This document shows, one piece after another, positions 45,734 to 58,490 of a stretch of DNA of 62,000 nucleotides; the stretch's first letter is position 1, and each line of letters begins with the position of its first letter. The notes under the pieces were generated by a model, which made no database searches, had not been told where the DNA came from, and was given only the letters and a program-made list of their open reading frames with translations. The stretch lies in assembly GCF_030272615.1 (NCBI RefSeq), contig NC_081414.1, forward strand, positions 908,431,009 to 908,493,008. The letters run 5' to 3'. The position numbers and the translations under genes are program-made. The stretch comes from Cryptomeria japonica. Taxonomy: Eukaryota; Streptophyta; Pinopsida; Cupressales; Cupressaceae.

Positions 45734-47228
45734 TCACTGGGTGCTCCCTCTGTCCTCCTCATCCCTGCCATGTCTCGCGGATGATGTCCCTCCTGGTCCT
45801 GGCTGTGGTGGTCTCATAGGTCCACTCACCCCCATGCTGCTCAATGACCTCCAAGAGCGTGCCCTTCTCTCTATCCTCGATCGTGCCCGATATGAAGGTG
45901 CTCTTTGCTCTGGTGGAACTGTACTCTCGTATAGTGTCCTCCAATGGCGTGTCTCCTCTCCGGTCTCTACTAGCATCTATGCCATCTTGCGTGCACTGGC
46001 ATCCCGAATCGACCCAATGTACTCAGTGACTCTTTGTTCCTCTCGCTGTGCCTAAGTAATTGCTGTATCTCGAGCCGCTGTGAGTCTGGCTATCTCCGCT
46101 CTGAACTAATCATGCTCTCTCTCTAGAGTCACAATGTGATCCTGCTGACTCGCTATAGTAGCCTTGCACATCTCCATCTCTTCTGTCCTAGTTGTCTCCA
46201 GCTCTATGGGTATATCCTGCAATGCCTCCTGCTCCCCATCATCCTCATCTCTGTCCTCATCATCCCCATCATCCTCATCTCCATCCTTGTCATCCCCCTC
46301 ATCATCATCACCGTCCTCCTCCTCCTTGTCCTCATCATCTCCCTCCTCCTCTCTCCTGTGAGTGGGAAGTCCTCCGTTCGCCTCGGTACTGGAATGTCTA
46401 GATCTGTCAATGGCACTGGCCACCGTCATGCAAACCATCTCTCATACTCCTCTTTCGTCCCAACGTCCACCACATCTGATCCCCAATCCCACTGTCTCTA
46501 CTGTAGCTGTGAGAAGTCAGCATATGCTATGTGTGGTTGAATCATACTCCCCCACTGACTCGTCTCTCTGTGAGATCGGGCAAAGTGTGCAGTCCTCCTA
46601 GGTACATCCTGCGTCTCTCCAAACTATCGTCTGACTCTCTCTGGCAGGTACAACTCAAACACTCTCTAGCGATTCACTGGTCGCCCAATCAGGTACCTCT
46701 CCTGTCTATAATACGGTAACTCCTCATTGTCATCTGACCATCCCGGGCAATCATGATATGGCCTCCATATGAACTCTCTCAGTCTGTCTAGCTCATGTCG
46801 CCAATATAGTATGTATCCAAAAGGACCCTATCTCAGTGCTCCCCCATAGCAGTACACATATGGTCGATGTGGTACTACCTGTCTATCTGTGATCGGTCGA
46901 CATATGGCTATGTGCTCAAATGCCCATACCTATAGCAGTGTGACTCCACAGCTCAAAGTCTGAACTCCCTGATATGTTATCTGATGCAGCTGAAAATACA
47001 GCATAGCCAGTACACATGGTCCCCATGCATACACTGTCCCCTCTGTCGCCATCCGCTCCAGTACTCTTCCCCATCCAATAGGGAATCCATGTCCTCTTCT
47101 GTCTCCTGCTAGTAGGCATGCTATCACCACTGCTATCAACACGTATCGCCGATCATACTCTAATGCCATGGTCCCCCAGCCAATCTCCCTCTCCACGATA
47201 TCCAGATCATCTACGTCGCACTCAAATA
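45734..47228 (-). pseudogene. antisense plant mobile domain protein of C family, copy 2 (N-terminus lost)
   Basis: Minus strand. It keeps the C-terminal tail missing in copy 1 (HWRTLYESTVPPEQRAPSY, GPGGTSSARHGRDEEDRG, stop at 45734), the acidic run (~46215-46340) and the central PMD motifs AWGPCVLAMLYFQ and WRHELDRLREF. The frame changes at least once between 46440 and 46930. The gene is cut at 47228 by the junction with a B-LTR fragment, which removes the WHSETSSFHL part. The tail is clearly related to that of the E1 protein. Confidence 0.8.
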
Positions 47229-48230
47229 ATCAAGCGGTATCAAGACCCAAGTGGTATGAAGACTCAAGTGGTTCGAGGATCCCAAAGTGGTATGAAGAAA
47301 CAAAGAGGTTGTTATCTTTTTTCCCAATCTTCATTTTGACAAACCAGTAATTGGTAAAATGTGTGAACCAGTAATCGGTAAATATATGAACCAGTATTAC
47401 TCTATGATGAGTTACCAACCGGTATTTTTTTATGGGTTATCATCCACCGACACTTTGGCGATGATTCTGTGTCGTGTTACCAAATGTGTCTAGATGCACT
47501 GAACTTAGAAACTTGCAATGTAATCCTATTTGACCAACATGAAATCAGATTCTTTTATAAGGACATCATGTCTAGGGTTTAAGGAGTTGTTAAGGTTTTA
47601 GGTGGTTGATGAGGTTTTTGCATGTTCGATCACAGAAGAAGATTAGGTCTATGTGAAGAAACAAAGTGTGGAGATTTTGAAGACTAAAGTAATGCTGAAA
47701 TGCATTAACAATGAGCTATCAAGGATCTAACCAAGTATATTTTGCTATTATTTAGATCACTCACTTGTTGATTACTCACATCTTCAACAAGTCTAAAACC
47801 CTTAACCAGGTAGACCTGGCAAAGCCTTTGTAAATCCTCTAACAAGGTGGTTCACAACTGTGGATCTGAAATCCTCTCACAAGGTAGTCTTTAATTAGAC
47901 TTATCTCCTAACAAAGATTGAGATTCCTAACAGGATTTGTTCTGATGAAGAACATTGTATGACCTTAACTAGTCTGGTTGCTATTCTGCAGATAGTTACT
48001 TGTGAGTTTCATCTCATCGTGGTTTTTCCCATTTGGGTTTCCACGTCAAAATCTCTTGTGTTATGGTGATTGTGCTCCTATGGGTGAATGCCTTATTTGT
48101 TGTTTGGCTTGCATTTGTCTTAACTGGTTTGTTAGTAAAACTGTCATAATGGTTTACTGCTAAACCGTTTAAGTGTTTGAGTTTAGTATTTTTTGGTATA
48201 CTAATTCACCCCCCCTCTTAGTATTCATCA
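47229..48230 (+). repeat. duplicated fragment of element B LTR
   Basis: Matches the B 3' LTR from 31618 to its end, including TTCATCA followed by the TSD GTGAG (48231-48235). Bases AT at 47229-47230 could belong to either partner of the junction with PMD copy 2. Confidence 0.9.
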
Positions 48231-49079
48231 GTGAGGTCCATGATCATATCAATGTTTGGAAGAGGGAAGTCATCCTTAAGACATACTTTGTTTAGATCTA
48301 TAAAATCTATACAGATACAGATGCCTCAAATTTGTTTTGACACTGGTACTAGGTTGGAGATCTATTCTGCAAATTCAATGGGTCTAATGAAACGCACATC
48401 TACTAGCTTTTTGAGTTCAAATTTTACTAATAGTGTGATTTGAGGATGGAACTTTCTAAGATTTTGTTTACTAGTTTGGCTCCTTCTGCTATTGTTAAGT
48501 GATGCATTACTAGTTCTAGATCAAGTCTTGGCATGTCTGCATAGGACCATGAGAAATTGATTTGTTTCGTGTGAAAGAACTTTGTAAAATCAAGATCTTC
48601 TATTGGAGTCAGTGATTCGTCTAGATGTATGTGAATTTTTAGGTGCCCCCAAATTGACTTTCTTTGTTTCTTCTATGAGAATAGACCATCTCTCATGATT
48701 AGAGCTAAAGGGGAGAATCTAAAACCTTCCATCCTTAGGTGCCTTGGAGAGGTTTTCACCATTGGATACGTCCTTTGTTTTTACTCTTTTTGTTTCCACA
48801 AGTATCACAATGTGGTTTTCACTTGAGGATTATGTTTTGATTGTAATATTTTTGTGATTGAAATGTTTGGCATTCTCTCCAAAGCAAGTTGGGCCGTTAA
48901 GTTCAATAGTATACCCAACTTTTTGATCCTCGCTTGGTATGTCATCCCGTAATTCAAGAAACTGTATTATAATGTCATCATTTTGGAGGGTATCAAGGTG
49001 TGGAGAATATTGCTAGTTCCACTCAATGAGTTCGGGGTGAATAATTGTCATTGCTTCATCGATCAGGTTAAGTTCATAG
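48231..49079 (-). pseudogene. gypA pol, 5' RT and upstream linker (copy 2)
   Basis: Near-identical duplicate of 32619-33467 with scattered substitutions. Ends with CATAG (49075-49079) at the C-LTR insertion point, as in copy 1. Confidence 0.88.
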
Positions 49080-50754
49080 TGTAGACACCTAAAAATGGTC
49101 AACGCTTGCGGAATCATACTTTAACAGTTGCGCATTGCCTCATTTTAGGTTTTTGCATCGCATTAACATTTTCTCCTATGTCACGCACTTGGTCTTTATC
49201 ATTTGCGAGCATTGAGTCATTCTTCTACATTCTTCATTTATCTCGCTCTTGAATTTGGTCTTGTCAACAACAATCTCCAGTCATGATTTTAATCGATCTT
49301 ATCTTATTACATCAATGTGCATGCTCATTTGTCATTATTTTGGACATCGTCAATCCTAATTAGGGTTTTGTCCTCCTGTCAATCTTGCGATCGATTTGTC
49401 ATCGATCGTTATCCTCTTGTCAATCTTGTCATCTGGCAATCGATTTATCATCAATCCTTATCATTTTCAATCTTGTCGTTTAATGATCAATTTGTCATCG
49501 ATCATTGTCATGTTCGATCTTGTCATTTTGCGATCGATTTGTCATCAATCGTGGTCATTTTCAATATTGTCATTTTGCAATCTATTTTGTCATCAATCAT
49601 CATTCTTTTCAATTATGTCAATTTGGATCAATTAGTCATTGTTCCTCGTCAATTGGTGCATTTATCAATCAAATCATTTATCACACTGGTCATTTATCAA
49701 TCGTGGTCATTTTCAATATTGTCGTTTTGCAATCTATTTTGTCATCAATCATCATTCTTTTCAATTATGTCAATTTGGATCAATTAGTCATTGTTCCTCG
49801 TCAATTGGTGCATTTATCAATCAAATCATTTATCACACTGGTCATTTATCAATTCAAAATCATTATTGAATCGATATCAACTATCCTTTGTCAAGATTTA
49901 ATTCGTCTTCTAGGGTTTCGTGATTTAATCATTTAACCTAGTTTGTCATTTCCTCCTTTAGGATTAATAAATTATTTATTTATCCTAAGTTTTCTTGTCA
50001 CAATTAAATGTTCATTTAATTGGCTAATTATTCCTCTTTGTGAATTAATTAATAAATGATAAATTATTAATTAATTTACCTAATTTCTAATTTCCATCAA
50101 TTTCTTAATTCCTAAATTCTTAATTCTCTAATTTCCTAATTTTCTAATTCCTAATTTCAATTTCCTCCTATTTCTCTCCTAAATTCATGGAAATGACATA
50201 GAAATTTGTCATAATTTGTCATAATTGACAATCAATCAATTTTTGACATAAAAGTTTGTCATAATTTGTCATAAATCATCAATCAACAAATTTTGCATAG
50301 AAAGTGCATAATTTGTCATAATTTGTCATGATTGACATAATTGATTTGCAATTTCCATTTGAATTGAATCATGCTAATTTGATCCATCTCTCCAATTTGT
50401 CTATAAATTGGATGAATTTCTTCAATCAAATCCCTTAATCAAACTATCGAATTTCTAATCAATCACGCTTTGAGTACTTTTGAGCAATTTTCTTACCTAC
50501 TTGCTTTCAATCATGTATGTGCACTTGTAGGTGAGATCCACAACCAAACTATTTGAAGAGGAAAGAAGAACAATGGAGCTGCATGAAGGAAGCATTTGGA
50601 TTTACCTCTGGTTTGCATAATCTTTTTGAATGTTTTATCTTTATGTCTCTATTGAATGTGTTTAGGATAGATCATTGCAATTGTGCTTTCATGATTGAGC
50701 TAATGATTAGTATGTTTATATTGTTTGTGATGATTTCTGATTTCCTAGCGTACA
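49080..50754 (+). repeat. solo LTR of the C family
   Basis: 1675 bp, TGTAGACACCTAAAAATGG to TTTCCTAGCGTACA, flanked by CATAG on both sides (49075-49079 and 50755-50759). The gypA reading continues on the far side. It includes a GATCGAT minisatellite (49385-49560) and a 152-bp direct repeat (49551-49853). It defines the full LTR of the C family. Confidence 0.9.
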
Positions 50755-53600
50755 CATAGGATGCGTCAATTATGGTAAGTATGGAGGAACCAAGGTCATC
50801 GTCAGTACTATCCTCTTTGTAATCAGGCTCGAGAGGTGACCTATCCGTTGTTGAAGTATCCTCATCAACTGGGTCCCAAAAGGTTTTAATAAATGCATCT
50901 CCTTCATCTTTATTAACCTCAAAAGTGTCCCCAGTAGATGATTGTGAAAATTAAGAATCCAACTCATATTCATGTGAATCCGTTTTGGAATCACTTAGTA
51001 GAACACTGTCACTATATGTCATAGGGATGTCTGCTGATGTGAAAGGTTTGTAAATAGTTTTTTCAAGGGTTTTATCTGATGGGATTGTTGATGTTGCTTG
51101 GGTGTCTGAAGTAGACAAGAGTTTTATCCTAGGAGTGATAGTTTGGCGGGAAACTTAACTCCTTTGCTTACTTGCTATAAATTAAAAATTGTTTTTGTAA
51201 CCTGAAATATTTAGACCTGGTAGGTTGATTTGCAATAGACATTATCCTGCTTCTAGAAGTGGTGATCTTAGAAGTGTTCCTCTTATGTTTTCTTGGAATC
51301 TTGAGCTTAGAAGAGTTGCTTGAACCAGGGTTGAATCTGAGTCTAGTTGTATCCTGTGGTTGTAACAATGGTTGCAATGGCTCTTGTACACCTTGCTTGT
51401 GGAATCCCAATGCAGTATGGCCATAATAACCCATATTTTGCATTAGGGTAAAACCTTTACCATACCTTTCTGTTAGGATCTTGACCTATTGTCTAGCTAT
51501 GTCAGAAGGGTCTTTGTAGATCCATACTTCCAAATCTTCATCAAAAGTTTCTTGTTCCTGTGATCTGCTTGGGATGAATCCATCAAGTGTAGTAGTATGT
51601 GATGCAACAAGTGGTTTGAGTGACTATTGTTGTTTTCCATAAGTTCTAGGTGAGAGGGGTAGTTGGCCAACATAGAAAAGTTGACGCTTCTTGGAGAGCT
51701 TGATCTAAGATGGTTTTATATGATGGTGATATACGCAAAAGCTCTAGTATGGAGATAAGTGTTGGTGTCTTAGCTATTTGGTCCACAAGGTTATAATGTT
51801 TGGGCACATATGTCTCTCTAGATGGTGCACCTGGTAAGACAATCTTCCTATGAATGGTAACAACATTGCATGTGGGATCTTTGCCTTTGATGGCAATGGT
51901 AGCAACTTGTTCATTGGAATTATAAATATTATTGACAATATAGGTATAGGTTGTGTGTGTATAATCTGTCATGTTATCTTGATTCTTACCTTGATGGGAG
52001 GGACCTGCTTTCTCATATTATGGTAGTGGATTTTTTAACATGGTATGATCAGTATTGGAAGTGTTTGCATTGTGACCATCCACTTCTATGTCACCTCGAT
52101 CAATGAGGTCTTGAACGATATCCTTTAATCAATGACAGTTGTTTTTTTTGTGCCCTCTTCCTTTATGAAATTCACAATAATCATTCTCTCTCCACCAAGA
52201 AGGTTTGAATTGTGGTTCATAGTTTGATGTTGTAGGTAATATGATAAGATCAGAAGAGATGAGTTGGTGTAAAATCTTTTCAAAATATTCTCCCAACGGT
52301 GTGTAGGTGCGATTGGGTTTGTAGATAGGGTACCTATTTCTAGGTTCCTCTTCTATGTGTTTGAAGGCTGATTTCCTAGATTGGTTTGAGGATTACCTTG
52401 ATTGGTAGTGGGGTTGTTGTGACTATTTGCAACCCCTGCAATTCTGACTATGGGTTAGGCAATTTTCACATTTCGTGTGTCCACAACACCATTGTTAACA
52501 ATGTTTTTGTTCTTAGCCCAGAACTTTGGTTTGTCACTATTGTAGGATGGTCTTGGATCCTACTTGTTGTCAATATATATTTTGACAAGTCCCTTTTTGA
52601 TAAGGGATTTCTCTATTTTAAGTCCTTGAACTATGATGTCTTTGAAATTGTCAAAACATTTTATGTCTAAGTAAAATTCTATTTCCTCATTTAAGTTTGA
52701 AATAAAAATTTCAAATAATTACTCTTCGGGAATGGGAAAGGAATGTCTTCTAGAAAGGTGTCTCCATCTTTGTAAGAATGTTGAGAATAAATCACCGTTC
52801 TTTTGTTTTGTATTGCATAGATTAGCCATGGAGACATCCTATTCTATGTTATGTGCATGATGAATGATAAATTTTTGTACGAAGTCCTCAAAGGTCCTGA
52901 TCCCACCAAGTAGGCATGCAAACCATTACATGACTAAGCCTCCCAAACTATGGGGAAAGAGGTACATTAAATATGTGTCCTCAAATGCAACCTCTAAGTA
53001 GGTAGAGAAAAATTCTCACACATGATCTCTAGGGTCTCCTTTTCCTTTGTATTTATCAAACTTTGGGGTTTCGAAGGTGCATGGGAAATGAGGCATGTAT
53101 ATGTTTTTATTAAATGGATATGGATAGATATCTTCAAGAGCATATTTCTTTTGTGTCCTTCTTGAGTGCACTTGTTGGGTGAGGTCTTGCATCTATTGTC
53201 TTAACATATCCATTTCTATAAGATGAGGGGGGATGTTGTCATGTTGATAATTATCATCATAGTTATGTGTATTCTTTTTCCCCCTTTCACCATAATTTTG
53301 TTCTTGTCACTGACTATGTTTGGCTTGTTTTGGTATATCCTTAAGTTGTGATACGTCAAAGTCAGTGGGAAGTTTGGATCCTTCTTGAGAAAGTTTTATA
53401 AAATGGGCATCAACACTTCCCTTGATAACTTATTCAAAAAGTATTAAATCTGGGTTTTCTAAGTGCGTCTTCTATTTGTGCTTGTGTAGGGGTATCTGGG
53501 TCTCCTCTTCTGGAAAAGGGGTTAACATTTTCTTCTTCTTCTTCTTCCCATATTTCATTTTGAGTTTGTCATTGACTCTAAGACCTAGTCCTAGCCATGT
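50755..53600 (-). pseudogene. gypA gag and protease region
   Basis: Heavily decayed, read leftwards. The start is probably the ATG at ~53598 (MARTRS), followed by an Asp/Glu-rich N-terminus. A gag-type knuckle YCEFHKGRGHKKNNC is visible near 52185-52135, with DIVQDLIDRGDIEV after it, as in Tat-lineage gag. At 51972-51646 TIHRKIVLPGAPSRETYVP...YNLVDQIAKTPTLISILELLRISP is the conserved segment before the protease. Many stops and frameshifts. The upstream leader and 5' LTR cannot be placed. Confidence 0.75.
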
Positions 53601-55587
53601 TTGAAGCATGCATTTGTGGGTAAAAACGTGTTTGGTTGAGAATGAGATGAATGAAAAAGTGGATATGTGATCCCTTCTTATAATTCCAAGATTTTATGAT
53701 GATGATGATAAGTTGAAGTGTTTCTGGATGTTTGATCTCCTACACTAAAGGTTGGGTATCAACAAAGTCCTCTTTAGAATTGCTCGTTTGATGTCTTAAC
53801 AATTGTGAGATGAGGTGTAGCAAGGTTTTTGCTGTTACAAAAACAAGATATCTAGTAATGAGAGGATGCACTCATGGACTACTTTTAACCTATCTAGATG
53901 TTTAGTAATGCCTTTTAGGATGATTGATCCTAGATGTAGAGATACACTAGAAAGTAATTTTGTTGGTATGATAAGCAATATCCGAAAGGACTAAGGACAA
54001 GACCTCTTTGTGTTGAGACTTGAATGGATTTTTGATGTGTTTGGAATGAGTGTGAACCTTTGAATTTCTACCAAGGGACTATGAATTTGATGATTTATTT
54101 TGGAAATAATTTTGAAGTGAGAAAGATGGAAGAAAATATAGGAGGACTATGTGAACCTAGGAATCTCTAATAAGTGATTGCGGGTTGTGGAATTTATGAT
54201 GGAGGAATGCGTTGACCATGATTGTGATGATATGATAGAGCCCTTCTTTGAAAGAAAGCTTGTGATGTAAGTGGTTCTAATTCAAAGTTGTCAGTAAAAC
54301 CGTGACTAAAATTGTGATATCGATGGTTGAAAGTATGATGTTTCAAAAATAACTTATGGCTTTTGTATAAGAAATTTATTCTCTTTTGGGTTTTCTTTTC
54401 ACTTTGCTTCTTTTTGGATTTTCTATAAATTGACTTTTTGACGTATTTGAGAGATTTCCTAATATGAAGCATGGGTATCTTTTTGCAAGAATGTGTGAAT
54501 TTATTTTGTTGACATTGTTGTTGGGATATATCTTGGTTTAAATGGTTGATTCCTTGGACAAGAAAAGATGTCAAGCACACAAGCACATATTCTTGCCTTT
54601 ACAAAAATGGCACAAAAGGTGGGTCTAAATAAACTCATTCATGAACTTTTTGACCCTGATAATGCGTGTATATTCATAGGCCTAAAGTCGGCCCAAATTT
54701 TTACTGGTATGAAATAAAATGAAGACAACTCAAACAATTTTTATCCCTAAGGTAATGACCAATTGCGATATTTTTAGCCCACAACTTGATATTTCTTCGA
54801 CTTTGGTACTACATACCTTATGTATCCTGCCGTAGTAGGTAAGGATGTGATATACTAGGTCTTGTGTGAGCATAAAAGATAGGTGGTCCCTATGATGTGG
54901 GAGTCACCACTTTCATCAAGATACAAGTAGCCTTTCAAAAAACCCTTTTTCTACTCAAGGAAATATGTACAGTGAGTATCTTGGGAGCAAAACTATCTAT
55001 GCTCTTGCACTGAACTTTTCACAAATATCCTCAATCAATAGAACGGGTGGGCTTCTAAAATAAGAGGTGTCTAGTAATGTTAGATGTCTTTAGATGTAAG
55101 TTCATTCTGCAATGACTCACTTAAGAGCTGTGTAACTCATGGTGGGGCCCATATGTCCTTTCAACAAGTTACACTGTAGGAACAGATACACCTAAGGCTA
55201 CAACTTTCACTCTCACCTGATTTCTATACTGGCTTGAAGGATTTATTGCTCAAGGTCATCCCAAGAGTGATGTGTCTCTTGGCATGCCTCTCTTAAAATT
55301 AGAAAATTTAGAGTGTTACTAACACTTTTCTCTTGCACCTAGGACCACGAGAGACAAGGGAGAGGATAGTGTGTGTTAGAATTGGGACCACTCTACAAAT
55401 TTGCACAAGTGTGCCAAACACAAAAGACAATTGTTCTTTTTAACGTTTCATTGCAATATGATTTATTTGCTACTTGGAGATGTTGCTCCAACAACCATGG
55501 TGTTCTTTTTAACCAAGATAGCAAATGATTTTGACTTTTGAAAACAAGCTTGGTCAACAAAAACTAAAAATGTGAGATTCTTTGTTG
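53601..55587. other. unassigned non-coding region (gypA leader and/or E2 internal)
   Basis: No supported ORF. It lies between the gypA gag start and the E2 5' end, both on the minus strand, so it should contain the gypA 5' leader and 5' LTR and part of E2, but I could not find the LTR end TGTTCTTGTGAG or a primer site here. Confidence 0.35.
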
Positions 55588-55890
55588 GAGTTGTGTTTTA
55601 AGTGTACCAAATGAAAGTTGGAGTTGTGTTTGAAGTGCACCAAAAGACAATGAAGTTAATTTTATCCTTGTTTAAAAAAAAGAAAGATTGGATTCATTTT
55701 TTGCACCAAATAAAAGTTGAGTTGTGTTTTAAGTGCACCAAGAGACAATGAAGTTCATTTTATCCCTTTGTTGAAAAACAAGAAAGATTGGATTTGTTTA
55801 TGCACCAAATAAAAGCTGAGTTGTGTTTTAAGTGTACCAAAATACAATGAAGTTTATTTTATCCCTTTGTTGAAAAACAAGAAAGATTTG
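55588..55890. repeat. 98-99 bp tandem repeat
   Basis: Three full units starting GAGTTGTGTTT at 55621, 55719 and 55818, and a partial one before. Each contains AAGTGCACCAA, ACAATGAAGTT and an A-rich tail with AAGAAAGATT. Confidence 0.85.
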
Positions 55891-56363
55891 TTTTAAACCA
55901 AAAAAATTAAAATGCTTTTAAACTAACTCCTTCCAAAACCTGCAACAAACTATTAGACCTGCAAAATCAACTCCAAAGGTTAGGCAAAATGGTGGGCTTG
56001 ACAAGCCTAAAACTTCATTTTTCTTACAAAAATTATCTCTCTGCCCGATACAAAAGTGCTAATCTGAGGGAAAATAAAAGTGCTAACATTATACAAAGGC
56101 GCTATAATTTTCAAGGAAAGTGCAATAACAATGCAAGAGCGCTACAATAGACAACAAAAGCGCTATAATAGACAACTAAGGCGCTAAAATGAACAATAGC
56201 GCTACTATGCAGGTAAAAACTAGACACAAAATTAGAGACAAAAGAAACACTTCGTCAGATGAATGCGCTAAAGAGTGACCTGTGCGTGAAAATATGCAAA
56301 TTTAAAATGGTTAGTTAAATTTTTGTAACTTCATATTCTTTGATTCATGACGGGTTCACCAAA
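55891..56363 (-). other. E2 internal 5' end with AGCGCT-type array and primer site
   Basis: Minus strand: the primer site TGGTGAACCCGTCATG begins three bases inside the LTR end (~56360). From 56225 to 56040 there are many AGCGCT/AGCGCC/AGTGC words within A-rich spacers, like the array of E1 at 12275-12570. No ORF. Confidence 0.6.
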
Positions 56364-57139
56364 TGATGTTGAGAAAATGTGGACAAGGCAAAAACAAAGT
56401 TCAAATGTTAGTTTCCAACCATAAAACCAAGACAAATATATAAAACCATTCTAAACATATCAAGAAAGATTAAAAATCATGTAAGTAAAGAAAGATAAAA
56501 GAGAAGTAGGAAGATAAATCTCCCTAAGATGCTTCCATGATGCCTTTTGATGCTTCTTCCTTGTTTCTCCCCTCTCCAAGTCCCAAATGAGTGTAGCTCT
56601 CAGCTTTTAGCACTATCCATGGATGCCATATGGAGATTCAAGATGGGTATAGATGATAAACAAATTCTATGCAAGTGTAAAAGGGTTGCTATGAAAAAGC
56701 TCCTAATGGCTATGTAAATTTCACTATAATAACAATGCTCTAATTCTCTCTAATGCCTTTTTTTGTTTGAGGAATGAGGTCCTTTTATAGGGAAAAATGT
56801 TGATTAAATGGCTAAGATTGAGTGAGCTTGTGAAGGGTCAAGATTGATGGGTTTAGGATCCATGTGATGGCTTTCAACCTAATCCCATGATGATTAGTGT
56901 CAACATGAGATGGCTTGAGAGGAGAGGGAATGAGCATTTAATGCCTGAGGAGACATGAGGGTAACCTCATATGGGTTGGATTATTGGATAAATCTATTAT
57001 CCAAGGGATAAACTCTTGTGCATGAGTAAAAGGGATAACCATGGTCAAAGCAATGAATGCTTGAAGAGACCCATGAGTTAAAGGATGGTTGAGTTAGCGA
57101 GAAAGTCTCTAACCAAAGGTTGAGTTTGGGTTAACCATT
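56364..57139 (-). repeat. E2: 3' 776 bp of an E-family 5' LTR
   Basis: Minus strand, aligns with the last 780 bases of the E1 LTR, including the TATA region (~56783). It is cut on the right by the E3 LTR. Confidence 0.8.
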
Positions 57140-58490
57140 TGATGCACACTGAAAAAAATTCAAGAAACACAAGATTCAAATGTTAGTGTTGTTAGTGACA
57201 ATCAAAAATGAAAGATGAGAGAAACTACAATCCTAAGCATACATATCAAGAGAGATATAAAATAGATTATGGAAAGTACACAAAAATGGAGGAAAGACAC
57301 AAAACCCTCCCAGATGCTCTCCAACATGCTCATAGTTGCTCCTCCCTTATTCCTCTCCTCTCCAAGTTCCACATGAGCATAGCCCTTAGCTATTTGCACT
57401 ATTATGGATGTCTTATGGAAATTAAAGATTATGAAAATGACTAATTATGCAATATGAAAAATACCTAATTAATCTATGTTAATTTTATCCAAAATAACAA
57501 AGAAAAGTTCTTCTAAATGCTCTCTCAAATTTGGTATAAGTTTTATGGATACTAGATTTCTGCATTTGGTGAAGAAGGAATGGGCTCTATTTATAGGAAA
57601 AATAGGGAAATGGATGGTTGAGATTGAGTAATCTCAGCAAGGGTCGGGATTGATGGGTTTATGATCCATGTGAGGGCTTTCAACCCAATCCCAAGATGAC
57701 AAATGTCAACATGAGATAGCTTGAGAGGATAGCAAAGAAGCATTAAATGCTTGAGATGACATAAAGGTTACCTTAGGAGGTAAGGTTAGGCTTGAGTTGA
57801 ATGAATAAAGCCTTTATCCAATGGATAAAATCTTGTGCAAGAGTTAGTGGGGATAACCATGGTCAAAGCTATGAATGCTTGAAGAGACCCATGAGTTAAA
57901 TGAGTGTTGAGATAGAGGGGAAGTCTCTAACCATGTGGGTGAGTTGAGTTTAACCATTAATGGTTATGTAAGAGCCATAAATGGTTATGTAAGAACCATT
58001 AATGGTTTGGAAGACTTTAGGGGTTGACTTGTTGAAGACATAAAGCTTTTAATGCTTTTGAAAGACTTTGAGGCTTTGAGAAGTGACTTCAAGTTGCTTA
58101 GAAATGTGACAATAATTAGGGGATGGGCTTAGGCTAATTTAGAATGGGTTAGAAGAGTCTAGTGGGTTTGGTGGGTAAGAGAAAATAGGATTTTAATTAA
58201 AATAGAATTATTTTATTTCAACTAAATAAGTGCAACTTGCATTTGTAGGAGAATGCAAGTGGGGGGGAGGTGGTAGTTTAGGGATTTACATAAATATTTT
58301 ATTATTTATTTAAATGAGGAAAGGGGGTTAAATTAAATAAATGTGTTTTATTTATTTAATTGTTTTAGAGTGTGGCTTAATGAATTAATTTAAATAAATT
58401 ACATAATTTATTTAGTTAATAGAAGAAGAGGTTGAGGATGAAATTAATTAAATATTCATTTGATTAAGTGGACAGATTTATGTGACTAAA
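57140..58490 (-). repeat. E3: full-length E-family 3' LTR
   Basis: 1351 bp against 1350 bp in E1. TATA box read on the minus strand at 57588-57595. The terminal TG is changed to TT. It is joined on the right to the polypurine tract, so it is a 3' LTR of a minus-oriented element. Confidence 0.88.

Noticed and set aside
49317-49936. Several overlapping plus-strand ORFs in three frames
   Set aside because: Repeat units of the LTR minisatellite free of stops; the same peptide recurs in different frames, which excludes real coding.
57202-57399. Conserved small ORF in E-family LTRs (also near 7680 and 14190)
   Set aside because: Similar peptides can be read in several E LTR copies, on either strand, but this only reflects DNA similarity of LTRs; no start context or constraint can be shown.
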